Shown here: positions 46,821 to 55,721 of the stretch, one piece after another
How the letters are laid out: every line of letters begins with the position of its first letter
Numbering within the stretch: position 1 is the first letter of the stretch
DNA from: Mycobacterium dioxanotrophicus
GTDB lineage: Bacteria; Actinomycetota; Actinomycetes; Mycobacteriales; Mycobacteriaceae
DNA length: 64,000 bases
Assembly: GCF_002157835.1 (NCBI RefSeq)
Contig: NZ_CP020809.1
Coordinates: 2,480,001 to 2,544,000 of the forward strand
Reading direction: 5' to 3'
Notes under the pieces: model-generated
Database searches by the model: none
Seen by the model: the letters and a program-made list of their open reading frames with translations, nothing else
Told to the model about the DNA's origin: nothing
Made by a program: the position numbers and the translations under genes

Positions 46821-47981
46821 ATGCAGACCACCAACATCCCGGCCTGGCCGCTCAGCGATGAGCAGCGCCAGATCGTCGAGCTGTGCCGCGACTTCGCCGC
46901 CAAGGAGATCCGGCCCCGCGGCCGCGAAGTCGACGAGGCCGACACCGTCACCCCGGTCGACATCTTCCAGAAGGCCGCCGAGGTCGGCATCACCGACTTC
47001 ATGATCCCCGAGGAATTCGGTGGCGGAGGCTTCACCGATGTCTTCACGCAATGCCTGGTGCAGGAGGAACTGTGCTGGGGCGACCCGGGTATCGGCAACC
47101 TCGTGTGCTCGAACGGCTTCTTCTCCGATCCCATCATGGTGCTGGGCACCGAGGACCAGAAGAAGCGCTGGCTGACCCCGCTGACCGGGCCCAAGTCCCC
47201 GATGACCTCGCTGGCCACCACGGAGCCCGAATCCGGCTCGGACGCCGCGTCGATCGTCACCACCGCGACGCGCGTCGAGGGCGGCTACCGCATCAACGGT
47301 CAGAAGGCGTGGATCTCCAACGCCGGTGCCGCCGAGTTCTACGTCATCTTCGCCAAGACCGACCCCACCCAGCGGTCGGGCGGCGTGACCGCATTCCTGG
47401 TCCACCGGGACACCCCCGGAATGAGCTTCGGCGAACCGATGAAGAAGATGGGGCAGCGCGCCATCGTCTGCCGCGAGATCTTCCTCGACGACGTGTTCGT
47501 CCCGGAGCAGGACCGGCTCGGCGAAGAGGGACAGGGCTTCTACGGCCTGATGGGCACGTTCGACATCTCGCGGGTGGTACTCGGCGCGGCCGCCGTCGGT
47601 GCGGCGCGCGCTGCCTACGAGTACGCGCTGGACTACGCCAAGACGCGAAAGCAGTTCGGGGTACCCATCATCGAGCACCAGGCGGTGGCGTTCCGGCTCG
47701 CCGAGATGGCGACCCGCATCGAATCGGCGCGCCTGCTGGTGCTGCACGCGGCCCGGGTGATCGACAGCGGAGCGCCTGCGCGCGGGCTGGCGGCGATGGC
47801 CAAGCTCACCGCGTCCGAGACGGCCATGTTCGTCACCCACGCGGCGGTCCAAACCCTTGGCGGCTGGGGATATTCGCGGGAATACCCGGTGGAGCAGTGG
47901 ATGCGTGACGTCAAACTGGAGGAGATCGAGGAGGGCACCTCGGACATCATGAAGCTGGTGATCTCCCGCAACCTCGGCTGA
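46821..47981 (+). CDS. Acyl-CoA dehydrogenase
   Basis: The 386-residue flavoprotein starts MQTTNIPAWPLSDEQRQIVELCRDFAAKEI and has SLATTEPESGSDAASI, YRINGQKAWISNAG, RKQFGVPIIEHQAV and the C-terminal QTLGGWGYSREYPVEQWMRDVK with catalytic Glu region EIEEGTSDI. It introduces a double bond into an acyl-CoA. The ATG is backed by GAGGAG. It is the last gene of the operon; a TetR gene follows after 83 bases. Confidence 0.95.
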   Translation: MQTTNIPAWPLSDEQRQIVELCRDFAAKEIRPRGREVDEADTVTPVDIFQKAAEVGITDFMIPEEFGGGGFTDVFTQCLVQEELCWGDPGIGNLVCSNGFFSDPIMVLGTEDQKKRWLTPLTGPKSPMTSLATTEPESGSDAASIVTTATRVEGGYRINGQKAWISNAGAAEFYVIFAKTDPTQRSGGVTAFLVHRDTPGMSFGEPMKKMGQRAIVCREIFLDDVFVPEQDRLGEEGQGFYGLMGTFDISRVVLGAAAVGAARAAYEYALDYAKTRKQFGVPIIEHQAVAFRLAEMATRIESARLLVLHAARVIDSGAPARGLAAMAKLTASETAMFVTHAAVQTLGGWGYSREYPVEQWMRDVKLEEIEEGTSDIMKLVISRNLG

Positions 47982-48005
47982 CCTGCCCGGGCATTGTTGA
48001 TTGAA

Positions 48006-48028
48006 CGTACAGTTATCGGACTTGTACG
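48006..48028. promoter_or_regulatory. Operator candidate before the TetR gene
   Basis: CGTACA (48006-48011) and TGTACG (48023-48028) form a perfect inverted repeat with 11 bases between. It overlaps a promoter-like pair, TTGAAC (48001-48006) and TACGAT (48025-48030), 18 bases apart, and lies 36 bases upstream of the TetR start. Autorepression is likely. Confidence 0.55.
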
Positions 48029-48064
48029 ATCGGCCCAGCAATGCCGAGCTGATCCGGAGGGCCG

Positions 48065-48658
48065 ATGCCACGTCCCAGCGTCGAGGCCGAGCGGCGGCCG
48101 CAGATCCTGTCTGCGGCATGCGAGGTGATCGCGCAGGTGGGCATCCCGGCGTTGCGGCTGTCCGATGTGGCCAAGGAGGCCGGTGTCAGTTCTGGCACCG
48201 TCCACTACTACTTCGAGACCAAGCGCGACGTCATCACCGCGGCGTTCGAGTTCAACCTCGCCGATTCGCTGGCGCGTCGGCAGGAATTGCTGAGCTCGGA
48301 GAAGGACAGTCTGGCCATCCTGCACGATCTCGTGCAGTCCTACCTGCCCACCGACGAACGATCCCGGCGGGCCTGGAAGGTGTGGCTGGCGCTGTGGGCC
48401 GAAGGCAGCCGTGACCCGGTGCTGCAGGAGATCAACGACCGGCTCTACGGTCAGTGGCGCGACGTGGTGGCGGGGGTGATCCGCTCGGCGCAGCACCAGG
48501 AACTGGCCCGATCCGGTGATCCAGTTGTGCTGGCCAACATGCTCATCGGCATGCTCGACGGGTTGGCGGTGCAGGTGCTCCTCGGCTCGCACAGCATGTC
48601 GTTGGACGCGATGCAGGAGACCTGCAAGGCGTTCATCGGCGACGTCATCGCCCGCTGA
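48065..48658 (+). CDS. TetR-family transcriptional regulator
   Basis: The 197-residue protein has the TetR/BetI-like helix-turn-helix ALRLSDVAKEAGVSSGTVHYYFETKRDVI, then a helical ligand domain of the TetR_C_6 (BetI) kind. It starts MPRPSVEAERRPQ at ATG 48065, with GGAGG upstream. It follows the amine oxidase-to-dehydrogenase operon and probably controls itself and that operon, through the inverted repeat at 48006-48028. Confidence 0.9.
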   Translation: MPRPSVEAERRPQILSAACEVIAQVGIPALRLSDVAKEAGVSSGTVHYYFETKRDVITAAFEFNLADSLARRQELLSSEKDSLAILHDLVQSYLPTDERSRRAWKVWLALWAEGSRDPVLQEINDRLYGQWRDVVAGVIRSAQHQELARSGDPVVLANMLIGMLDGLAVQVLLGSHSMSLDAMQETCKAFIGDVIAR

Positions 48659-48758
48659 TCCGTCCGGGTCGCCGAAAGCCTTTGAGTCCCTTGTGTAGGC
48701 TTTGCTGACCCCGCTGCCGTAGTAGGGTCGGGATGATTGCTGTCGGCGGGAGTGGACG

Positions 48759-49526
48759 ATGAGAACGGTTGGCGCGCTCGGGTTGCTGGTGTCCGCCGTC
48801 ATGCTGACGGCGGGGTGTACCAAGGTCGTCGACGGCAATGTGGCGGCTGCCGACGGCCTGGCGCCGCGCCCGCTGAGCGGTCAATCCGTCGAAAAGGCCC
48901 TGCCCGACATCGGGCAAGTGGAGAAGCTCGTCGGTGAAACCCTCGCCGAGGACAACTACGTGCCGTCGATCTCGGGCGGTCTCGACGACCTGCCCAACGG
49001 TTTGGCCACCGAACAGGATGCGACACCGCACGACTGCGTCACGGTGTCGAGCCCCATGCAGCGCAGTACCTACGAATCCGCTGACGTCACCGGCGCAGCC
49101 AGCACGCAGTGGAAGGGCGACCAGTCCGACGGTGCGGTGCTGGCCGTCGACGTCGGTGTCGTCGCCCTCGGCAGCGTGGCCGACGCCAACGCGCTGTTCG
49201 CCGGGTTCGCCAAGCAGTGGAAGGACTGTCGGGGCCAGACGGTGACGCTCGTGCGGGAGTCGGTGCGCGGCGGCTACTACACCGACGCGATCACCGACGT
49301 GCGGGAGAGCGGTTCGGTGATCGCCGCCACCGTCGAATTCGGCCACACCACAGACCAGTCAACCAGCCCGGTGGCCCGTGCCATCGGCGTGCGGGCCAAC
49401 TGCCTGGTCGAGACCGAGGTCGCGTTCTACAGCGATGCGGTGACATCGGGCAAGCCGTCCAATGTCGACACCGTCGCCATCGAGATCGCGCGGGCGATGA
49501 TGGACCGCGTCGAGGAACTCACCTGA
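48759..49526 (+). CDS. Sensor-domain lipoprotein, PknH-like extracellular fold (first copy)
   Basis: The 255-residue protein has a lipoprotein signal peptide (MRTVGALGLLVSAVMLTAGC, Cys20 lipidated) and an exported domain with paired cysteines (HDCVTV, WKDCRGQ, RANCLVE). The layout matches the PknH-type extracellular sensor domain common in mycobacterial lipoproteins. The ligand is unknown. It is followed after 49 bases by a divergent-sequence paralogue on the same strand. Confidence 0.85.
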   Translation: MRTVGALGLLVSAVMLTAGCTKVVDGNVAAADGLAPRPLSGQSVEKALPDIGQVEKLVGETLAEDNYVPSISGGLDDLPNGLATEQDATPHDCVTVSSPMQRSTYESADVTGAASTQWKGDQSDGAVLAVDVGVVALGSVADANALFAGFAKQWKDCRGQTVTLVRESVRGGYYTDAITDVRESGSVIAATVEFGHTTDQSTSPVARAIGVRANCLVETEVAFYSDAVTSGKPSNVDTVAIEIARAMMDRVEELT

Positions 49527-49575
49527 GAAGACGTGATCCCGCGACATAGCGGTACGGCGTCGGCGACAATGACAT

Positions 49576-50271
49576 ATGGCCAGCAGGGCGCGGCTGTTCG
49601 TCGCAGGCTCCGTCGCGGCACTGGCAGTGTCCGGATGCACGAGCACGGTTGCCGGGACGGCGGTTCGCGACCCGAGTGCCCCGCCGCCGAGGACCACTCT
49701 GGCCGAATCCGACCTCGACGGTGTCCTGCTGTCCACGACCACCCTCGACGGCATCCTCGGCACGACGGGTCTCAAGGTCACCGTCGACACCGACCAGATG
49801 CAGGATCAATCCAACGCCGTGGTCGACACGGACTGCCTGGGGGCGGCGTTCGGAGCTCAAGAACCGGTGTACGCCAACAGCGGCTGGACCGCGGTGCGCG
49901 ATCAGGTGGTTCGAGAGCCGGGCGAGCACAACGAGCACTGGCTCGAGCAGGCTGTGGTGCTCTATCCCTCGGCCGACGAGGCCAAGCAATTCCTCGCTGA
50001 ATCGCAGTCGGACTGGGCGAAATGTCAAGGCACCCTGATCACCTTCAGCGACAGCGACGAGGTGCAGGTCTGGAACCTCACCGATGTCACTGTGGACGGC
50101 TCCACCATCAGCCAGATGTCGACCCCGGGCGCCGACAATGCCGGTGGTTGTCACCACGCCATGGCCGTCGCGGCCAATGTCATCGTCGAAACCTGGGCCT
50201 GCGGCAGCTCGGTCACCGACGAGGCGGTCACCATCGCCAACGACATCGTCGCAAAGATCAAGCAGCTGTAG
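49576..50271 (+). CDS. Sensor-domain lipoprotein, PknH-like extracellular fold (second copy)
   Basis: The 231-residue protein starts MASRARLFVAGSVAALAVSGC with a lipobox ending at Cys21. The mature part has cysteines in DTDCLGA, WAKCQG, GGCHHAM and ETWACGS, the same spacing plan as the first copy, so the two form a tandem pair. A 15-base inverted repeat lies directly after its stop codon. Confidence 0.85.
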   Translation: MASRARLFVAGSVAALAVSGCTSTVAGTAVRDPSAPPPRTTLAESDLDGVLLSTTTLDGILGTTGLKVTVDTDQMQDQSNAVVDTDCLGAAFGAQEPVYANSGWTAVRDQVVREPGEHNEHWLEQAVVLYPSADEAKQFLAESQSDWAKCQGTLITFSDSDEVQVWNLTDVTVDGSTISQMSTPGADNAGGCHHAMAVAANVIVETWACGSSVTDEAVTIANDIVAKIKQL

Positions 50272-50308
50272 AGGTCCCGTTTCTTGCGCGAGTTCTCACG
50301 CGCGTTCT

Positions 50309-50373
50309 TGCGCGAACAGACACTGCGGTACGCGACACGCCGGTTTTCGCGGACCTGCGTGTCTGTTCGCGCA
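50309..50373. repeat. 15-bp perfect inverted repeat with 35-base loop
   Basis: TGCGCGAACAGACAC (50309-50323) pairs exactly with GTGTCTGTTCGCGCA (50359-50373). Just before it, the 11-mer TTCTTGCGCGA occurs twice (50281-50291 and 50305-50315). It stands between the lipoprotein stop and the next operon start. It can fold as a stable RNA stem, and a dispersed mycobacterial repeat or a bidirectional terminator are both possible. There is no T-tract. Confidence 0.8.
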
Positions 50374-50444
50374 GGGAAGGTGAGTTGGCTTCTGGCTGAG
50401 CGCAACCCTGCAACCGCAGCGGCGACGACCGTAGCGTCGGCGCA

Positions 50445-51734
50445 GTGCCCAGAGAACTGCATCTGCTCGCTTTCGGCAACACCCGCTCGGCAGGCCCGTG
50501 GCGGCATCCCGGCATCGACAACAGCACCGCGGGGGTGCGCCGTCGGCTGATCGAGCACGCCCGAACCGCCGAGGCGGGGACCTTCGACGCGCTGTTCTTC
50601 GCCGACGGACTCAACTACGGACCACCGGCGACGTGGGCCTACAAGACCCCGGAGGACTTCGAACCGCTGACCGCGACGGCGGCGTTGTCCTCGGTGACCG
50701 AGCACATCGGCCTGGTCGTCACCGGATCGGCAACCCTGCAGCATCCCTATCACCTTGCCCGCCAATTGCTCTCGTTGGATCACCTCAGCGGGGGACGGGC
50801 CGGCTGGAACCTGGTCACCAGCTTCGCGCAGGCTGCCGCCGACAACTTCAGTGCCAACGGCGTCGTCGACCACGACGAGCGGTACCGCATCGCCGAAGAG
50901 GCGCTCGACGTGGTGCGCAAGCTGTGGGACGGTTGGGGCGAGGACACCATCGTCGAAGACCGCGCGGCCGGGATCTTCCACGACGTCACCAGGATTCGTC
51001 CGGCCAACCACCACGGCCGGTACTTCGCCGTCACGGGTCCGCTCGGTGCTTCCCGGTCGGCACAGGGCCGGCCTGTGTTGTTCCAAGCCGGCTCGTCGGA
51101 GACCGGACGAGCGTTCGCGGCCCGCCACGCCGAGGTGATCTTCACCAGCCACGGCAACCGGAATCGTGCGCAGGAGTTCTACCGCCAGATCCGCACGGCG
51201 AGCCTGGGCCGGGCGCAGCCGCCGCTGATCACGCCGTCGCTGCGGTACGTGGTCGGGTCCACCGAGGACGAAGCCAAGCGCGCCGAACGTGAGGAATACC
51301 AGTACTTCAGCCCGGAGTATCAGGCTGGATGGCTGCTGGAGGTCGACGTCGACGTCACCGACGCGGACCTCGACGGTCCTGTGCCGGCGTCGGCGTTCCC
51401 CGATCACACCCAGACGCATCAGACCGCGCTGGCCGGCTACCGCGCGCTGGCCGCCGACGGCAACCCTACAGTGCGAGAGTTCCTGTACCGCACCGTGAAC
51501 GGTTGGGGCGCATCGGTGGTCGGTACCCCTGAGCGCATCGCCGACGAGATCGAGGAGTGGTTCACCACGGCGGCGGCCGACGGCTTCGTGCTGCGGGACA
51601 CCGGATTGCCCGGGCAGGCCGAGTTGTTCGTCGAACAGGTGGTACCGGTGTTGCGCAAACGTGGCCTGTTCCGCCATGAATACACCGGGACGACGTTGCG
51701 GTCCCACCTCGGGCTGGAGGTGCCCGGCCGATGA
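50445..51734 (+). CDS. FMN-dependent monooxygenase, NtaA/SnaA/DszA family (first of pair)
   Basis: The 429-residue protein has FDALFFADGLNYG, GRAGWNLVTSFAQAAADNFS, KLWDGWGEDTIV and GRPVLFQAGSSETGRAFAA, all blocks of this flavin monooxygenase family. It acts on organosulfur or aminopolycarboxylate-type compounds with reduced FMN supplied by another enzyme. A TAGCGT -10 element (50432-50437) lies 7 bases before the GTG, so the mRNA may be leaderless. Its stop overlaps the next monooxygenase (ATGA). Confidence 0.92.
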   Translation: MPRELHLLAFGNTRSAGPWRHPGIDNSTAGVRRRLIEHARTAEAGTFDALFFADGLNYGPPATWAYKTPEDFEPLTATAALSSVTEHIGLVVTGSATLQHPYHLARQLLSLDHLSGGRAGWNLVTSFAQAAADNFSANGVVDHDERYRIAEEALDVVRKLWDGWGEDTIVEDRAAGIFHDVTRIRPANHHGRYFAVTGPLGASRSAQGRPVLFQAGSSETGRAFAARHAEVIFTSHGNRNRAQEFYRQIRTASLGRAQPPLITPSLRYVVGSTEDEAKRAEREEYQYFSPEYQAGWLLEVDVDVTDADLDGPVPASAFPDHTQTHQTALAGYRALAADGNPTVREFLYRTVNGWGASVVGTPERIADEIEEWFTTAAADGFVLRDTGLPGQAELFVEQVVPVLRKRGLFRHEYTGTTLRSHLGLEVPGR

Positions 51735-53119
51735 CCAGCACGCGAGATCCGTTCGTACTGGCGGCATTCACGATGTCGACGGTGTCGCACGGCAACTTCG
51801 GGTTGTGGCGCCACCCACACGATCAGACTGCCCACTACACCGACATCCGGTACTGGGTCGAGCTGGCGAAACTTCTCGATGCCGGCGGATTCGACGCACT
51901 GTTCGTCGCCGACGCGGTCGGCCAGCTCGACGTGTTCGGCGGCGACGCGGCCGCGGCGCTGACCCGTGCGGTACAGACCCCGGTGACCGATCCGCTGCTG
52001 GCGGTCTCGGCGATGGCCGCCGCGACAACGCATCTCGGCTTCGGCATCACCGTGTCCACCACCTACGAGAGTCCGTACCTGCTGGCTCGCAAGTTCAGCA
52101 CGCTCGATCATCTGACCGGCGGCCGCATCGGCTGGAACGTCGTCACGTCGCTGCTGGACAGCGCCGCGCGCAACATCATCGGCCGTGACCGGCAGATCCC
52201 ACACGACGAGCGCTACGCCATGGCCCAGGAATTCCTGGAGGTCACCTACAAGCTGTGGGAAGGGTCCTGGGAGGACGGCGCGGTCGTGCGCGACCGGGAG
52301 GCCGGCGTCTACACCGATGCGACCAAAGTGCACACGATCGCTCACGAGGGCAGGTATTTCTCCGTTCCCGGTGCGCATCTGGTGGAGCCGTCGCCGCAAC
52401 GCACCCCGGTGTTGTTCCAGGCCGGAACCTCACCGGCTGGACGGGAATTCGCAGCGCGCAACGCCGAGCTGGTGTTCGCCAGTGATCCGCGGCCCGAGGT
52501 GCTGCGCGCCAACATCGACGACGTCCGCCGGCGCGCGGTGGCCCACGGCCGCAATCCCGACTCGATCAAGTTCTTGACGTCCATCGAAATCGTCACCGAC
52601 ACCACGGATTCGGCGGCCAGAGCCAAGGCCGACGAACTGTCCCGCTACCACGACCTGGATGCCGGACTGGTGCTGCTCTCAGCACTCAGCGGTGTCGACT
52701 GGTCCACCTACGGTGTCGACCGGCCCATCGAGCAGTTCGACACCGACGCCAGCCGCTCGATTCTCGCCGCGGTCGGCGACAGTCGAATCACCTTGCGCGA
52801 CTATGTCGGGGGACTCGGAGGTTTCGGCGGGCAGCTGTTCGTCGGATCGGCAGGCACGGTGGCCGACGAACTGGAGGCCTACGCCGAGCGCACCGGGGTC
52901 GACGGTTTCAACATCGCCTACCACGTCACTCCGGGCAGTTTCGCCGACGTCGCCGAACACTTGATACCCGAGCTGCGGCGGCGCGGCCGGGCCAGGACCA
53001 CCGACGCTCCGACCACCCTGCGGCAGCGCCTGTTCGGCGGTGACTCAGCGGTGCTGCCGCCGGACCATCCGGGCGCCGGTTTCCGGTTGGCAAAAGAATC
53101 CCGCCGATTCGATAACTGA
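51731..53119 (+). CDS. FMN-dependent monooxygenase, NtaA/SnaA/DszA family (second of pair)
   Basis: The 462-residue protein begins MTSTRDPFVLAAFTMSTVSHGN and has FDALFVADAVGQLDV, GRIGWNVVTSLLDSAARN, YKLWEGSWEDGAVV and SPQRTPVLFQAGTSPAGREF. It is nearer to the monooxygenase at 32044-33459 than to its partner. The two adjacent enzymes may act on consecutive or related organosulfur substrates. It is coupled to the gene before it. Confidence 0.92.
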   Translation: MTSTRDPFVLAAFTMSTVSHGNFGLWRHPHDQTAHYTDIRYWVELAKLLDAGGFDALFVADAVGQLDVFGGDAAAALTRAVQTPVTDPLLAVSAMAAATTHLGFGITVSTTYESPYLLARKFSTLDHLTGGRIGWNVVTSLLDSAARNIIGRDRQIPHDERYAMAQEFLEVTYKLWEGSWEDGAVVRDREAGVYTDATKVHTIAHEGRYFSVPGAHLVEPSPQRTPVLFQAGTSPAGREFAARNAELVFASDPRPEVLRANIDDVRRRAVAHGRNPDSIKFLTSIEIVTDTTDSAARAKADELSRYHDLDAGLVLLSALSGVDWSTYGVDRPIEQFDTDASRSILAAVGDSRITLRDYVGGLGGFGGQLFVGSAGTVADELEAYAERTGVDGFNIAYHVTPGSFADVAEHLIPELRRRGRARTTDAPTTLRQRLFGGDSAVLPPDHPGAGFRLAKESRRFDN

Positions 53120-53126
53120 CGCCGAC

Positions 53127-53146
53127 GACGATGTTGCGGCATCGTC
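53127..53146 (+). repeat. Small hairpin after the monooxygenase pair
   Basis: GACGATG (53127-53133) pairs with CATCGTC (53140-53146) around a 6-base loop, 7 bases after the second monooxygenase stop and 54 bases before the permease. It has no T-tract. It may slow decay of the upstream mRNA. Confidence 0.35.
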
Positions 53147-53199
53147 ATGACCACCTAATCCATTGTGCCCCTGTCAGTTACGACAGAAAGGTATGCAGC

Positions 53200-54738
53200 A
53201 TGACCACAGTCGAAGAAGAGCCATCCGTCACCATCGGGGGCCGGAGTCTGACGGCCGCCGAATCGACCGGGCTGGAATCCGAAGCGCTCGGCGCCTGGGG
53301 CGTCTTCGCGCAGGGCCTGGCCGCGGCGGCTCCCAGCGTCGCGCTGGCCGTCGTCCCGTTCTCCCTGTTCGTCGCGGCGGGCAAGGGCGCGGCCTGGGCG
53401 GCGGTCGTTGGTTTGGTGATCGTCATCCTGGTCGCCACCACGATCAGCTTCCAGGCCAAGCGAACCGTCTCGTCGGGATCGCTGGGCACCTATACCGGCA
53501 ACGGTCTCGGCCCCGGCTTCGCCTACGCGGCCGGGTTCAGCCTGCTGTTCGGCTACATCGGGTTCGCCACCACGGGCACGCTCGGCGGCGTGCTCTACCT
53601 CGACGCGTTCCTCGAATCTATCGGGCTCGGGTCGCAGGCCGCCTGGTTCCGGCTGCTGCTGGTGGTCGTGGTGGTGGCCGTCGCGGTGTACCTGCCCTAC
53701 CGGGGCGTGTCGCTGACCGCGAAATACGAACTCGCATTTGAACTTCTCGCGATCGCCTCCATCCTGGTGATCATCGTCGCGTCCTACGTCGGCTACGGCT
53801 TCCACGTGGACTGGGATCAGCTCAACCCGTCGCACCTGGGCTCCAGCGCAACCTTCATCGCCGCGGTCACCGCGGTTGGCTCCTACGCCGGGTTCGAGAG
53901 CGTCGCCTCGCTGGGTGCCGAGGCCAAGGACGCGCACCGCAGCATCGCCCGCTCGTTGCTTCGGGTCGTGCTGCTGCTCGGTGTGCTCTACATCTTCGCG
54001 ACCTACCCGCAGATCCTGCATTTCGGTGAGATCGACGGCGACAAGGCGGTACTGCCGCAGCTCGCCGGTGCCGTCGGCGTGGCATGGGTGAATCAGGTTG
54101 TGAGCGCGACGGTATCGGTCGCCTTCATCGTCTTCGTCACGGCCGTCACGACCGCCGCGGCACGCTCACTGTTCACGTTCGCCCACGAAGGTGCGCTGCC
54201 CAAGGTGTTCGCGAAGGTGCACCCCGCCCACAAGACCCCCTGGACCGGGGTGGTGTTCGTCGGCATCCTGGCGCTGATCTTCTCGGCGGTCGCGACGTTC
54301 AGCTCGGCCGGCCGGCTGGTGTTCGACGTCTACGGCGGCTACGTCTCCAACTGGGGCTTCCTGACCAGCTACCTGCTGGTGGTGATCGCCACCCCGATCT
54401 GGCTGCGCAAGATCAACGCCTTGACACCGCTGCGGCTCGGGGTGTCGGTGGCCGCGACCGTCGGCATCGGGTACGTGATCTTCAGCAACTTCTACCCGGT
54501 GCCCGAATTCCCGTTCAACATCCTGCCTTTCGTCTTCGGCGCCATCCTGTTGGCGGGCCTGACGTGGTATTGGTACCTCAAGCGGACCAGGCCCGAGGTG
54601 GCCCAGCGGGTCGGCACCATCCAGACGCTCTCGGAAGCCGAGCAGCAGCGGCTCACCGACGAAGGCATCCTCGGAGTACTGCAGGAGCAGCGCGGTGACG
54701 ACGACTCCGGCCGGCAGCAGGATCCGGTGGCGCCGTGA
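53200..54738 (+). CDS. APC-superfamily amino acid/organic cation permease
   Basis: The 512-residue membrane protein has twelve or so helices and the APC pattern: LGAWGVFAQGLAAAAPSVALAV near helix 1, SGSLGTYTGNGLGPGFAYAAGF, and AVGSYAGFESVASLGAEAKD near helix 6. It would import an amino-acid-like substrate for the cluster. I chose ATG 53200, which has AAGG upstream; longer in-frame starts exist. It overlaps the following GNAT gene by 4 bases. Confidence 0.93.
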   Translation: MTTVEEEPSVTIGGRSLTAAESTGLESEALGAWGVFAQGLAAAAPSVALAVVPFSLFVAAGKGAAWAAVVGLVIVILVATTISFQAKRTVSSGSLGTYTGNGLGPGFAYAAGFSLLFGYIGFATTGTLGGVLYLDAFLESIGLGSQAAWFRLLLVVVVVAVAVYLPYRGVSLTAKYELAFELLAIASILVIIVASYVGYGFHVDWDQLNPSHLGSSATFIAAVTAVGSYAGFESVASLGAEAKDAHRSIARSLLRVVLLLGVLYIFATYPQILHFGEIDGDKAVLPQLAGAVGVAWVNQVVSATVSVAFIVFVTAVTTAAARSLFTFAHEGALPKVFAKVHPAHKTPWTGVVFVGILALIFSAVATFSSAGRLVFDVYGGYVSNWGFLTSYLLVVIATPIWLRKINALTPLRLGVSVAATVGIGYVIFSNFYPVPEFPFNILPFVFGAILLAGLTWYWYLKRTRPEVAQRVGTIQTLSEAEQQRLTDEGILGVLQEQRGDDDSGRQQDPVAP

Positions 54739-55721
54739 CGATCACCGACCACGGCCCGCTGCGGAGCGTGACGGCCGCCGAGATCACCTCGGCGGACCTG
54801 CCACTGATCGCCGACTTCCTCGCCACCACACCCGGGCTGGGCGGACGCAAGTTCGCCGCTGATTCCCGCGACGTGGCAGAGCAGCTCGACGGCGCGTATC
54901 CGGGTGCCGCGCTGCTCCTGCGGAGCGAGGCCGGCGCGGTCCTGGGCTACGCGGTGCTGCACCGGCCGGACGGAGTGGAACCGGAAGTGCTCGGCGACTT
55001 CGTCTTTCATCCCGACGTGGCGCGAGAAGCCGTCGACGGTGTTGTCGCCGACATCGTCGACCGGTTCCACCGGGTCGCCGTGCCGGACGCATACCTCCGG
55101 ACCTACATCGGGGCCGACCAGCCGGCCGCGATCGCGGCGCTGGCCGAACGCGGTGCGCGGCTGGAGCGGCAGTTCATCAGCACCCGCAAGTACCTGCTCG
55201 GCGAGGACGCGGCGGAACTCGATGCGGCACGCATCGACGGCCTGACCGTACTGTCATGGCCCGACGTGATCGACGGCGGCTTCGCCGAACAGGTCCGGCA
55301 GTTGCAGTACGACACCTTCAGCGAGCATTTCGGCAATATGTCGAAGACGCCGCAACGCTGGCAGCACCATCTCGAAAGCCGGTCATTCACACCTGATTTC
55401 AGTATTGCTGCGGTTGACGACGGCGGCGAGGTGGTCGGTTATGTGCTCGGGTCGACCTACACCGTCGGGGTCGGCGCCGATGAACAGCGCAGCGCCCACA
55501 CCGATTACATCGGGGTCCGGCGGGAGCGGCGGCTGGGCGGCACCGCTGAACTGCTGCTGCGCAAGATCTGGCTGGCGGCGCTGCGACGCGGCTTGACCGC
55601 GGCGTCGCTGGGCACCGACATCAACAACGCCAGCAAGGCCCACCTGTTGTATCGCAGGCTGGGCTATGTGGCGGTGCAGGATTCCTACGCTTATCGAATC
55701 GATGCCAAGGGGAGGGCATAA
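54735..55721 (+). CDS. Tandem GNAT acetyltransferase
   Basis: The 328-residue protein has two GNAT-like halves. The C-terminal one has the acetyl-CoA segment TDYIGVRRERRLGGTAELLLRK and SLGTDINNASKAHLLYRRLGYV. The arrangement is like mycothiol synthase, but the sequence is distinct. It sits in an organosulfur cluster, between the APC permease and a DszC-like enzyme, so it may acylate the imported compound. The substrate is unknown. Overlaps bracket it on both sides, so it is part of one operon. Confidence 0.85.
   Translation: MTITDHGPLRSVTAAEITSADLPLIADFLATTPGLGGRKFAADSRDVAEQLDGAYPGAALLLRSEAGAVLGYAVLHRPDGVEPEVLGDFVFHPDVAREAVDGVVADIVDRFHRVAVPDAYLRTYIGADQPAAIAALAERGARLERQFISTRKYLLGEDAAELDAARIDGLTVLSWPDVIDGGFAEQVRQLQYDTFSEHFGNMSKTPQRWQHHLESRSFTPDFSIAAVDDGGEVVGYVLGSTYTVGVGADEQRSAHTDYIGVRRERRLGGTAELLLRKIWLAALRRGLTAASLGTDINNASKAHLLYRRLGYVAVQDSYAYRIDAKGRA

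Noticed and set aside
50284..50550. 88-residue plus-strand open frame across the inverted repeat
   Set aside because: It runs through the repeat and into the monooxygenase in another frame, and has no family match.
53127..53186. Hairpins before the APC permease as a rho-independent terminator
   Set aside because: There is no T-tract after either stem, and the genes around look like one cluster.
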